The notes beneath the pieces are model-generated. The model worked only from the letters and a program-made list of their open reading frames with translations, was not told the origin of the DNA and made no database searches. A stretch of DNA of 64,000 bases, taken from assembly GCF_001894825.1 (NCBI RefSeq), contig NZ_BCWY01000018.1, forward strand, positions 62,001 to 126,000, given 5' to 3'. Source of the stretch: Rhodococcus jostii NBRC 16295. GTDB taxonomy: Bacteria; Actinomycetota; Actinomycetes; Mycobacteriales; Mycobacteriaceae. Positions 43,773-52,400 of this stretch are shown piece after piece; position 1 is the stretch's first letter, and each line of letters begins with the position of its first letter. The position numbers and the translations under genes were made by a program.

Positions 43773-44714
43773 CTATCCGGCGGCGGCGACCGTCCTCTCC
43801 TGCCACCACCGGACGGTCTCCTCGGCGGCCTGATCCAGCGGCGTCGGGGTCAGGCCGAGCCGGGCCTCGCTCTCGGACGAGTCCATGACGAACGGTTCCT
43901 CGAACTGGTACAGCATCTCCGCGAGTTCGCGGCTGCCCTGGTGCACGAGCCCGCCGCCGCGGATCACCCAGCCGGGCAGGGTGCTCACCTTGGGGACGGG
44001 CACCCCGGCGGCGTGCGCGTAGGCCTCGACCATCTGCCGCTGGGTGACGGCCGGGACGGTCGGTGCGTGCAGCACCGTGTTCCACAGTGCGGGGTCGTGG
44101 GCGGCGGCGATCATCGCGGCCGCGAAGTCGGGAACGTACGTGAACGAGTGGGGCAGGTCGGCGGAGCCGAGCACGCGCATCGTCTTGCCGGCGAGAACGA
44201 CGGGCACCATGCGCTCGCCTGCGTGCGCGTTCAGCACCTGCGGTCCGAAGAAGTCCGACGCGACGACGCTCACGGTGGGTGTCGGGGACTCGGCCCTGGC
44301 CTTCAGTAGCCGGGTGCGGACGCCGCGCTTGCCGGAGTCGGCGGAACGGGGGGTGTGCTCGGTCATCGGCTGCTGCGAGGTGTCGTACGAGTAGAGGCTC
44401 TCGGGGAAGACGACGACCGCGCCGACGTGTCCGGCGGCCTCGAGGACGGTCTGCTCGGCGGCGGGGAGTTCGCGCTCCCAGGCGTCGGCGTTGTAGGCCG
44501 CATGGATGCAGTGGTAGACGGCGGTGGCTCCGTCGAATGCGTCTCGCAGCGCGGCGGCGTCGGAGACGTCGACCTTCCGCCGCTCGATCAGCGGGTGGTC
44601 GGGGCCGCTGCCCGACCGTGTGAGGACCCGGACCTGGCGTCCCTGCTGGGCGAGCTGCCGGGCGACATTCCAGCCGACGGGTCCTGCTCCGGTGACGATT
44701 TCGATGTTCGACAT
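43773..44714 (-). CDS. NAD(P)-binding epimerase-like protein
   Basis: A 313-residue atypical/extended SDR. The Rossmann motif is TGAGPVGW (residues 8-15), with a basic residue run (VLTRSG) that favours NADP(H). The canonical YxxxK is not obvious, so it may be a sensor or isoflavone-reductase-like enzyme. ATG 44714 is preferred: it starts directly at the fold, while an upstream reading runs through the divergent TetR gene. It lies in a divergent pair with that TetR and is followed by an MFS gene, an arrangement typical of a drug-responsive unit. Confidence 0.84.
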   Translation of the reverse strand: MSNIEIVTGAGPVGWNVARQLAQQGRQVRVLTRSGSGPDHPLIERRKVDVSDAAALRDAFDGATAVYHCIHAAYNADAWERELPAAEQTVLEAAGHVGAVVVFPESLYSYDTSQQPMTEHTPRSADSGKRGVRTRLLKARAESPTPTVSVVASDFFGPQVLNAHAGERMVPVVLAGKTMRVLGSADLPHSFTYVPDFAAAMIAAAHDPALWNTVLHAPTVPAVTQRQMVEAYAHAAGVPVPKVSTLPGWVIRGGGLVHQGSRELAEMLYQFEEPFVMDSSESEARLGLTPTPLDQAAEETVRWWQERTVAAAG

Positions 44715-44752
44715 TTCTGCTCCCGCTGGGTGTGAGTCGATTTCCTTTATCC

Positions 44753-44767
44753 GAGAGCACTGCTCTC
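44753..44767. promoter_or_regulatory. TetR operator 1: GAGAGCA-C-TGCTCTC
   Basis: This perfect 7-1-7 palindrome lies 38 bp upstream of the epimerase-like start. Its core AGAGCA-n-TGCTCT is repeated at 44807-44819. The shared core between divergent genes points to the TetR protein encoded at 44862. Confidence 0.75.
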
Positions 44768-44806
44768 TGTGTGATTCGAGAATGCTCCCCTCTGCGTCCA
44801 TTGTCA

Positions 44807-44819
44807 AGAGCAGTGCTCT
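44807..44819. promoter_or_regulatory. TetR operator 2: AGAGCA-G-TGCTCT
   Basis: A perfect 6-1-6 palindrome with the same core as operator 1, centred 53 bp (about five helical turns) away and 42 bp before the TetR start. A third half-site, CGCTCTCTG, follows at 44833-44841. Two in-phase sites suggest dual repression of both divergent promoters. Confidence 0.75.
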
Positions 44820-44861
44820 CGTTTGTTGACACCGCTCTCTGAAATTGCCACCCTTGGACCC

Positions 44862-45557
44862 ATGCCAGGAACACCACGAGAACGCGCCCGAGAGCAGACG
44901 TTGCAGGACATCACCCGGATCGGTCGCGAGCAGCTGGCCGCGGTGGGGGCGGCAGCGCTGTCGCTGAGGGCCGTCGCGCGGGATCTCGGCGTGGTGTCGT
45001 CGGCCGTGTACCGGTACGTCAAGAGCCGCGACGAACTGCTGACGCTTCTCCTCGTCGACGGCTACAACGAACTCGGCGACGCGGCAGAGGCGGCGGTGGC
45101 GTCCACCGGCGATCCGCGGGAACAATTCCTGGCGCTCGGACGCGCGGTGCGTGAATGGGCGTTGCGCGAACCCGCCCGCTACGGATTGCTGTTCGGCAGC
45201 CCGGTTCCCGGCTACGACGCGCCCGGCGAGCAGACCACCTCTCCGGGAACGCGGGTGATCTACGCACTCGTCGGGATCCTCGACAACGCGTATCGGGCGG
45301 GCAAGCTCGAGGCCGACCCGGCGGCGCCGATCGACGACGAACTCGCGGCAGACCTCGACCGCATCCGCGCCGAATTCGGGCTCGCCACCCCAGACCATCT
45401 GCTGGCGCGCGGCGTGCTGGTCTGGTCGGCGCTGTTCGGGGCGGTGAACTTCGAGGTGTTCGGGCAGTACGGCGCCGACACGTTCACCACACCCGCGGCA
45501 TTGTTCGAGCACCAGCTCGCGGTTATGGCCGACACGGCGGGCCTCCCCGCGGCGTAA
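44862..45557 (+). CDS. TetR-family regulator
   Basis: The 231-residue regulator has the TetR helix-turn-helix (LRAVARDLGVVSSAVYRYVKS, residues about 36-56) and a TetR_C_13/TetR-WHG-like C-terminal domain. ATG 44862 is used because it begins the conserved PGTPRERARE segment; a longer frame starting at TTG 44823 would begin inside operator 2. It is divergent from the epimerase/MFS unit and probably represses it and itself through the two palindromes. Confidence 0.9.
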   Translation: MPGTPRERAREQTLQDITRIGREQLAAVGAAALSLRAVARDLGVVSSAVYRYVKSRDELLTLLLVDGYNELGDAAEAAVASTGDPREQFLALGRAVREWALREPARYGLLFGSPVPGYDAPGEQTTSPGTRVIYALVGILDNAYRAGKLEADPAAPIDDELAADLDRIRAEFGLATPDHLLARGVLVWSALFGAVNFEVFGQYGADTFTTPAALFEHQLAVMADTAGLPAA

Positions 45558-45624
45558 ACCGGCGAACCGGACGCAGGTCGCGTCCTCCGTCACATCGCGT
45601 CCGCCGCGGTGGGATGATGTTCTG

Positions 45625-46230
45625 GTGGCGCACGCAGAAGAACCCGAGGATCGAACGGCGTCGACGGAACCGGTGGTCCGCCCCGGCAGCCTGTTGGTCT
45701 CGTCCACAGATCTCGTCGAACCCGCATTCCGTCGCACAGTGATCTATGTGATCGAGCACAACGACGCCGGCAGCCTCGGCGTGGTCATCAACCGTCCCAG
45801 CGAAACCGCGGTGCACGACGTGCTGCCCCAGTGGGCGCCGCTCGCCGCCCGCCCGTCCGCGCTGTACGTCGGCGGACCGGTCAAGCGTGACGCCGCACTG
45901 TGCCTCGCGACGCTGCGCACGGGCGCGCAGGCCGACGGCGTGGCGGGTCTGCGCCGCGTCCACGGTCGCGTCGTGATGGTGGATCTCGATTCCGACCCCG
46001 AGGTCATCGCCCCGCTCGTCGAAGGCGTCCGGATCTTCGCCGGCTACTCGGGCTGGACGTACGGTCAGCTCGACTCGGAACTCCAGCGCGACGACTGGAT
46101 CGTCATCTCCGCCCTCGCCTCGGACGTCGTCGCTCCCGCCCGCATCGACGTATGGGCACAGGTGCTGCGCCGTCAGCCGCTCCCGCTCGCCCTGCTCGCC
46201 ACCCACCCGATCGACGTCGAGCGCAACTAG
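45625..46230 (+). CDS. YqgE/AlgH family protein (UPF0301)
   Basis: The 201-residue protein has the family start VRPGSLLVSSTDLVEPAFRRTV and central HNDAGSLGVVINRPSE. YqgE/AlgH proteins are widespread and uncharacterised; AlgH was linked to alginate regulation in Pseudomonas. It starts with GTG 45625, 67 bp after the TetR stop. No obvious operon partner; the mycobacterial orthologue is Rv0038. Confidence 0.92.
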   Translation: MAHAEEPEDRTASTEPVVRPGSLLVSSTDLVEPAFRRTVIYVIEHNDAGSLGVVINRPSETAVHDVLPQWAPLAARPSALYVGGPVKRDAALCLATLRTGAQADGVAGLRRVHGRVVMVDLDSDPEVIAPLVEGVRIFAGYSGWTYGQLDSELQRDDWIVISALASDVVAPARIDVWAQVLRRQPLPLALLATHPIDVERN

Positions 46231-46331
46231 CCGACACACCCCTGCCGACACACCCCGCGCACCTCCCGGGACTGTCGGGGACGGGTGGTATCAACAGAGG
46301 TGGGGAACGAGAAGTGAGGAGGACAGCACAC

Positions 46332-46508
46332 GTGATCGACACCTGTCACGGAACATTGATCGTGCACACGCTCTACGCAGCCGAATGCACGGACGAGTCG
46401 TGCACCGAGTTGTCCGAGGTACGGCACGCCCTGATCATCGACTGCGACGAACTCGGCGACTGCTCGTGCTCGGCGGAGTTCGGCCTGCAGTTGCGTCACG
46501 CGTCCTGA
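46332..46508 (+). CDS. Small cysteine-rich protein of unknown function
   Basis: A 58-residue protein starting at GTG 46332 with an AGGAGG ribosome site at 46317-46322. Six cysteines (residues 5, 19, 24, 38, 43, 45, with DCDELGDCSC near the end) and no signal peptide suggest a metal- or zinc-binding cytoplasmic mini-protein. The last 13 nt overlap the convergent Mut7-C gene. No family was recognised; the strong ribosome site and low chance of such a cysteine pattern support it as real. Confidence 0.62.
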   Translation: MIDTCHGTLIVHTLYAAECTDESCTELSEVRHALIIDCDELGDCSCSAEFGLQLRHAS

Positions 46509-47272
46509 GAATCCACCTCGAGCATCACCCCGACCTCCGACAGGCGCCGGCGTAACTTCGGCAGATGGCTTCCCGGCCAGTACAGCTGCGCACACTCCCG
46601 GCACCGACTGAATTCGTGCTCGTGCCGCGCGACGCCCGGCGGAACCTCGGCGAGCGCCTCGTCCCGGGGCACCGGAGCGAGAAGCCCGTTGCAGCGCGAG
46701 CACCGCGTGAACGGCGCGATCCGCGACCGAAGGTCGAAGCGGTCCAGCACTTCCCGCAACTGCCTGCGTGGGTCCGTTTCGTGGAGGAACGCGCCGTGCG
46801 TCAGCGCCGACCGTTTGAGCACACCCCTGTCCCGGGTCAGGACGATGCGATGCTCCGCCAGGGAGATGTCCACCAGTTCGAGGTCGGCGAAGTCGTTGCG
46901 GTAGCGGGTGTCGAAGCCGAGCAGTCGCAGGTAGCCGGCGAGGCGGCCGAGATGCACGTCGAGGACGAACATCGGTTCCCGCAGCGGCCTCGGACGCAGT
47001 TTCGTGACCCCGGTCAGATCGAGACGTTCGAACGTCGGGTACACGGCGACCCGTTCGCCGCCGCGGAGGAGATGACCGAAATCGACCGACACCTCGTCGA
47101 CGAGGATCAGATCCACCTCGGTGTGCGGGACGCCCAGCGCCTCGATGCGGTCCTTCACCGACGGTGTGCCGTCGAACTCGTGCTCGAAGGTCCGCTTGCG
47201 TCGCAGAGGCGGCAGGAAGTCGTTCAGCTCCTCGTAGAAGCGGAACTCGCAGCGGCGAAGTGACTCAGGCAT
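46496..47272 (-). CDS. Mut7-C RNase-domain protein with ubiquitin-like N-terminus and zinc ribbon
   Basis: The 258-residue protein has an N-terminal ubiquitin-like domain (residues about 5-85, LRRCEFRFYEELNDFL) and a Mut7-C/PIN-like RNase domain (about 95-180) with conserved acids (FVLDVHLGRLAGYLRLLGFDT). The C-terminal part has two CxxC pairs (TRCSRCNG and SRCRECAQ), a zinc ribbon. Mut7-C proteins are predicted RNases in bacteria and archaea; the target is unknown. ATG 47272 is chosen at the conserved N-terminus. Confidence 0.87.
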   Translation of the reverse strand: MPESLRRCEFRFYEELNDFLPPLRRKRTFEHEFDGTPSVKDRIEALGVPHTEVDLILVDEVSVDFGHLLRGGERVAVYPTFERLDLTGVTKLRPRPLREPMFVLDVHLGRLAGYLRLLGFDTRYRNDFADLELVDISLAEHRIVLTRDRGVLKRSALTHGAFLHETDPRRQLREVLDRFDLRSRIAPFTRCSRCNGLLAPVPRDEALAEVPPGVARHEHEFSRCRECAQLYWPGSHLPKLRRRLSEVGVMLEVDSQDA

Positions 47273-47405
47273 GGGGCGTTCACGTCCTCACCCCACAGTA
47301 CTGGCCGACTTCTCGCGATCACGCGTCGAATACCTCTGCGCGAGTGCGGCGCAGACGATCGACGGGATCTGGTGGAACAACGACCGGCCGAGAAACTTCA
47401 CTGCG

Positions 47406-48731
47406 TCAGGGCTGACGCCGTGCCCGGCGGGTGCCGAGAACGCCGAGGACCGCGCACAGCACCGCCCCCACGATCGACAACTCGACGAGCGCGACGTGCA
47501 TGCCCTGGACGGTGATGGCGATGCCGGCGCAGATCGACGGCACCGCCAGCCCGACGTAATTGACGGTGAAGAACGCGGCGAGGGTGCCGCCGTGCGCGTC
47601 GGGGGCATGTTCGGTGGCCGCGGCGTTCACCGCGCGCATGGCCCCGGCGAACGACAGCCCGTGCCCGGCGCCGATCACCGCCGCGACCACGCAGAGCAGC
47701 GCGAGCGACGGGAGGAAGTCGACGACCAGCAGTCCGAGCATGCCGACGCCGACCGCCCCGACACCCCACCACAGCGACGTCGACGCGGCGAGCCGGTTCG
47801 CGAGGAGCTGCGCGGTCACGGAGGCGATCATGGTCAACGCCGCCGCACCGCCCGCGACCACGAGGTTGCTCACGCCGAGCAGGCTGACGATCCACGTCGG
47901 GACCACCGACTGGAAGAGGCCGACGGCGCCCCACGCGAGAGCGACGCCGAGGGACGACAGCCAGAACACCCGCCGGATCGGCGCCGGAACGTGGGGGATC
48001 TGGAACAGCTGTGTGGGCCGGGCACCGCGCGGCGCGGAGGTCGGGAGGAGGAGCGTCATGATCAGTGCCGGAACGAGGAGCACCGCGAACACGACGTAGG
48101 GCAACGTCAGCGGGTGCGGCAGGTACTGCGCGATCGCCCCGCCGAAGAGGGGTCCGATGGCCGCGCCGAGGGCGGTCGTGAGGGTGGCGGCCAGTCCGGC
48201 CCGCCGGAAGTTGCGGGACGGTTCGTGCTCGAGCAGGGCCGCGGACGCCGCTGCGGAGCATGCACCGACTGCGACGCCGTGCGCGATCCGACCCAGGAAC
48301 AACCAGACCGTCGCATCCGCGAACGCCAGGATCACCGCACCGAGAAAGCTGAACGCAATCGCCACGAGCAGGACGAAGCGCCGTCCGAGCGCATCCGACA
48401 GTGGTCCGAAGAACAACAGCGCGGGCAGCAGTCCGGCGACGTAGACGGCGAAGATCAGCGTCTGGACCATCGGGGTGAAGCCGAATTCAGACCGGTAGAG
48501 GCCGTACAGCGCGGTGGGGATGTTGGCGCCGAGGAGCAGGACGGCGAGGAGGTAGTTCAGGCCGTGGAAGTGTCGGCTGGTCGTGCGGGGGATTGCGGGC
48601 GGGGCGGTGTCGGCGTGAGCGGTGGACGTGGGGGTCGCCTCCTCGGGCTGTCCGAATACATGGGACGTCCTACGTATATTAGGCGGGCCGGTCGTGAGGC
48701 GCGAGCCGGCGAGGTGTGAGGATGAGTACAT
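47406..48731 (-). CDS. MFS transporter
   Basis: The 441-residue protein has 12 hydrophobic segments and the motif A-like loop FGPLSDALGRRFVLL near residue 110, as in multidrug MFS exporters. The only in-frame ATG lies at 48731, overlapping the start codon of the divergent GntR gene by 2 bp; no ribosome site precedes it, and the first 36 residues do not look like a conserved N-terminus. It may be leaderless, or the true start is a rare codon nearer the first span. The FadR-type regulator encoded head-to-head probably controls it. Confidence 0.8.
   Translation of the reverse strand: MYSSSHLAGSRLTTGPPNIRRTSHVFGQPEEATPTSTAHADTAPPAIPRTTSRHFHGLNYLLAVLLLGANIPTALYGLYRSEFGFTPMVQTLIFAVYVAGLLPALLFFGPLSDALGRRFVLLVAIAFSFLGAVILAFADATVWLFLGRIAHGVAVGACSAAASAALLEHEPSRNFRRAGLAATLTTALGAAIGPLFGGAIAQYLPHPLTLPYVVFAVLLVPALIMTLLLPTSAPRGARPTQLFQIPHVPAPIRRVFWLSSLGVALAWGAVGLFQSVVPTWIVSLLGVSNLVVAGGAAALTMIASVTAQLLANRLAASTSLWWGVGAVGVGMLGLLVVDFLPSLALLCVVAAVIGAGHGLSFAGAMRAVNAAATEHAPDAHGGTLAAFFTVNYVGLAVPSICAGIAITVQGMHVALVELSIVGAVLCAVLGVLGTRRARRQP
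48669..48683. promoter_or_regulatory. Possible GntR operator CCTA-N7-TAGG
   Basis: CCTACGTATATTAGG (48669-48683) is an imperfect inverted repeat with 4-bp arms and a TACGTATA core, next to a TATATT that could serve as -10 for the GntR gene. It lies about 50 bp before the regulator's ATG. The match to a FadR-type site is weak. Confidence 0.35.
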
Positions 48732-49407
48732 GACAGTGGTTCGCCGCGAGTCCGCGTATCAGCAGTCCCTGGACTGGATGCGTGGCCGGATCGCCCAGGG
48801 CGACTGGACCGTGGGCGAGCGCATCCCGACCGAACCCGAGCTCATGGCGTTGCTCGGGGTCGGACGCAACACCGTGCGCGAGGCCATCAAGACGCTCACG
48901 TCCACGGGCATCCTCGAGATCCGGAGGGGGTCGGGGACGTTCGTGCGGGCACGCACCGACATCGGCGGGTTGCTCGGCCGGCAGGTCGCGGTCGCAGAGA
49001 TGCTGAACGTGTTCGAGGTCCGGCGGGCCCTCGAAACCGAGGCCGTCCGGCTGGCGTGCGCGCGCCGCACGGACGACGACCTGCGGTCCCTGTCCGCGCT
49101 ACTCGAAGAGCGGGAACGGACGACGGATCAGCCGTCCCGGTTCGCGGACGCCGACCTCGCGTTCCACCTCGGGGTCGTGGAGGCCGCGCACAATCCGGTG
49201 CTGTCCGACCTGTTCGCCGGCATCCTCGAACCCACCCGGGCCACCTACGACTACACCGAGGGGATCCACCCCCCGTCGCTGACCACGGACGACCACCGTG
49301 TCGTCGTCGACGCGATCGCCGCCCGCGACGAGGAGGCCGCTGTGCGGGCGGCCCTCGGTTACCTGGACCGCGTGCTCGACGCGGTCCACCAGGCCTCCCG
49401 CCCGTGA
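48730..49407 (+). CDS. GntR-family regulator, FadR subfamily
   Basis: The 225-residue regulator has a winged helix-turn-helix (GERIPTEPELMALLGVGRNTVREAI, residues about 30-55) and the all-helical FCD ligand domain (about 85-215) with metal-binding positions near DLAFHLGVVEAAHN. ATG 48730 is used as it begins the conserved part; an earlier in-frame ATG would include 36 extra residues. It is divergent from the MFS gene and its stop is inside the large hairpin before the NRPS end. Confidence 0.9.
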   Translation: MTVVRRESAYQQSLDWMRGRIAQGDWTVGERIPTEPELMALLGVGRNTVREAIKTLTSTGILEIRRGSGTFVRARTDIGGLLGRQVAVAEMLNVFEVRRALETEAVRLACARRTDDDLRSLSALLEERERTTDQPSRFADADLAFHLGVVEAAHNPVLSDLFAGILEPTRATYDYTEGIHPPSLTTDDHRVVVDAIAARDEEAAVRAALGYLDRVLDAVHQASRP

Positions 49408-49446
49408 GTGGTTGACGAGTCCACAGACTCCTTTCCCACTCACGGG
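49401..49446. terminator. Bidirectional terminator between GntR and NRPS genes
   Basis: CCCGTGAGTGG (49401-49411) is matched exactly by CCACTCACGGG (49436-49446), an 11-bp stem that covers both stop codons, with a nested 5-bp stem GAGTC/GACTC (49417-49421 and 49426-49430) inside the loop. It lies between convergent ends, so it probably terminates both transcripts. Confidence 0.75.
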
Positions 49447-52400
49447 TGGAGCAGCTGGTTGAGAGCAGGACCGATCACGGCGAAAGCTTCCGGGTGCGTC
49501 ATCTCGAGGTGGCCGACGTCGACGACGGTGTTGGTCACGACGCCAGACGCATACTTTTCCCACGTCCTCGCCGCTGCGTCCTTGTCGACCCGGCCCCTCC
49601 CGGCCGTGAAGAAGGCGATGTCGCCGCTGAACACCCGTGGGCGGTACGCGAAGGCGAGCCGCTCCGAGGTGAGGAAGCTGTCCATGATCTTGTCGACCCG
49701 TTCGGCAGTGACCATCCCGGAGGCGATCAGCTGAGTGCGAATCGATGCGGTGACGTCCTCGCGAGTGGTCGCTCTCGCATCGGCCCCGAGGTCGAGTAAC
49801 TCGCGCCAACCGCCGAGTAGGTCGGTCACCGGATGTCCGCTGTCCGCCTCGCGAGGGATGAGCACTTCCAGATCTTCGGCCGAACCGATGGCGCTGTCGA
49901 GGATCGCGAGGAGTCCGACATCGTCTCCGGCGTCCTGCAGTCGAACCGCGATCGCATGGGCGATGTCGCCGCCGAGGGACCATCCGAGAAGGTGATAGGG
50001 GCCGTGCGGTTGAATCCGGCGGATCTCGGCGACGTACCGCGCCGCGAGTTCTTCCACCGACTCCGCGCTGGGCTCTCCGGCGACCACATGCGGGTCCTGC
50101 ACCCCGTAGAGGGGACGATTCGTGTCCAGGCTGGAGACGAGGCCGCCGTAGAACCACGCCAATCCTCCCGCCGGATGAATACCGAAGAGGGGCGGTTCGG
50201 ATCCCGCGGCGCGCAGTGGAACTACAACCTCGAAGCCCGACGCCGATTCGCCGGCAGTGCGGGCTTCGACCCGACGCGCGATGGCGGCAGGGGTCGGATC
50301 GGCGAACATCCACTGCAACTGCACTTCCAGACCGGAGTGACTGTTCAGTTCCGACACCGCACGAGTCGCCAGGAGAGAGGTTCCCCCCAACTCGAAGAAG
50401 CTGTCCCCCGCACCGACCCGGTCCACACCGAGTACCTTCGCGAACCCGTTCGCGACGACTTCCTCCAGCGCGGTCGACGGTCTACGGAACTTCCGCATCC
50501 CGAACACCGGAGCAGGCAACGCTTTCCGATCCAACTTGCCGTTCGCTGTCACCGGCAACTCGTCGAGCACTACGAATGCGGACGGCACCATGTAGCTCGG
50601 CACGTCTCGTGCCACGGCATCCCTGACGGTGTCGACGTCGATCACTTCACCCGCGACCGGCACCACGTACGCCACCAGTCGGTCGCCGGCGTGCTCGTCG
50701 CGGTGTACCACCACGACCACCCGGGCAACCGACACACCGGACGACAACGCCGACTCGATCTCACCCAACTCGATTCGCTGCCCGCGGACCTTCACCTGGA
50801 AGTCTGTGCGCCCGAGGTACGCCAACTGACCGTCGGCACGCCAGGAGACGAGGTCACCCGTTCGATACATCCGGTCGCCCTCCGCGCCATAGGGGTTGGC
50901 CACGAACCGGTCCGCGGTCAACTCCGGACGGCCGACATACCCCCGTGCCGTCTGGACACCTGCCAGATGCAACTCGCCCGGGACACCCACCGGCACCGGT
51001 CGTAGCCGCGAATCGAGCACGTATGCCGACGCGTTCCACACGGGCCGGCCGATCGGCACCGCAGAATCGAACTCGCCATCGATCGCGCACTCGGTCGCAT
51101 GGACCGTGAACTCGGTCGGACCGTACAGGTTGTGCACCGACACGCCCGGCAACCCGATGCGCACCCGTTCCATCGTGTGTACCGGCAACTCCTCACCCGC
51201 GACGAGGACCGCCCGTAACGAACCACAACTTCCGGCCACGAGACCGTCGACGAACACAGACAACATCGAGGGCACGAACGATACCAATGACACACCCTCC
51301 TCGTCGATGACTCGGGCCAGATATTCCGGATTGCGATGACCGTCGGCGTCTGCGACCACCACACGCGCACCTGTGATCAAGGGACAGAACAACTCCCATA
51401 CCGACACGTCGAACGTGAGTGGTGTCTTCAGCAACACCACGTCATCGCGGGACAACGCGAACCTGTCCGTCAGCCACAACAGCTGATTGACCAGCGAGGA
51501 ATGCGATACGGCCACACCCTTCGGACGCCCGGTCGAACCCGACGTGAAGACGACGTACGCCGCATTGCCCGGATGCACCGAAGACAACCGATCGGAATCC
51601 GATACCGGAGACTCATCGAACCCCGATACATCGACCGTGTCCACGCACACGACGGAATGGTTTCCCGCAACCCGGAAACCATCGCGTTCGGTCGTCAGTA
51701 CACACTCCACTGCCGCTGTGTCGAGGACATACGCATTGCGCTCGGCGGGCTGATCCGGATCGATCGGCACATACGTCCCGCCCGCTTTCACCACGGCACA
51801 CACCGCGACAACGAGATCCATGCTGCGGCGAATTCCGATACCCACCGATGACTCGGGTCCTACACCGGTGCTGATGAGCTTGCGTGCCAGACGATTCACT
51901 CTCGCATCGAGCTGCCGGAATGTCCGAGAATGGTTCTCGGACAGAACCGCAATACGGTCGGGCGTCCGTGCGACCTGTGCATCGATCAACGACACCAACG
52001 ACGCACCCGCATCCACGTCCAGGGGATGCGGGGTCTGATTCCAGCCGTCGAGCACCAACAATCTCTCGGAGGTGTCGAGAATCTCGACGTCTCCCACAGC
52101 TGTTGCCGAATCCGCCGTCACAACGTCGAGAATCCGGGTGAATCGATCCACGAACGAGGCCACCGTCGTCGAGTCGAACAGATCGGTGGCGTAGGAGAAC
52201 TCGCCCTCGATGCCCGCAGGCGAGCCGTCTGGCGAGAAGCGTTCGACGAGGACCAGGCTGAGGTCGAACATCGCGGGTCGGACGCCGGGAATCAGAGGCT
52301 CGACACTCAGTCCGGGTAACTCCAGCGACGCCCGCTCGATGTTCTGGAAGGCGAAGAACACTTGAAAGAGTGGCGAGTGAGCCGTGGTACGTGAAGGATT

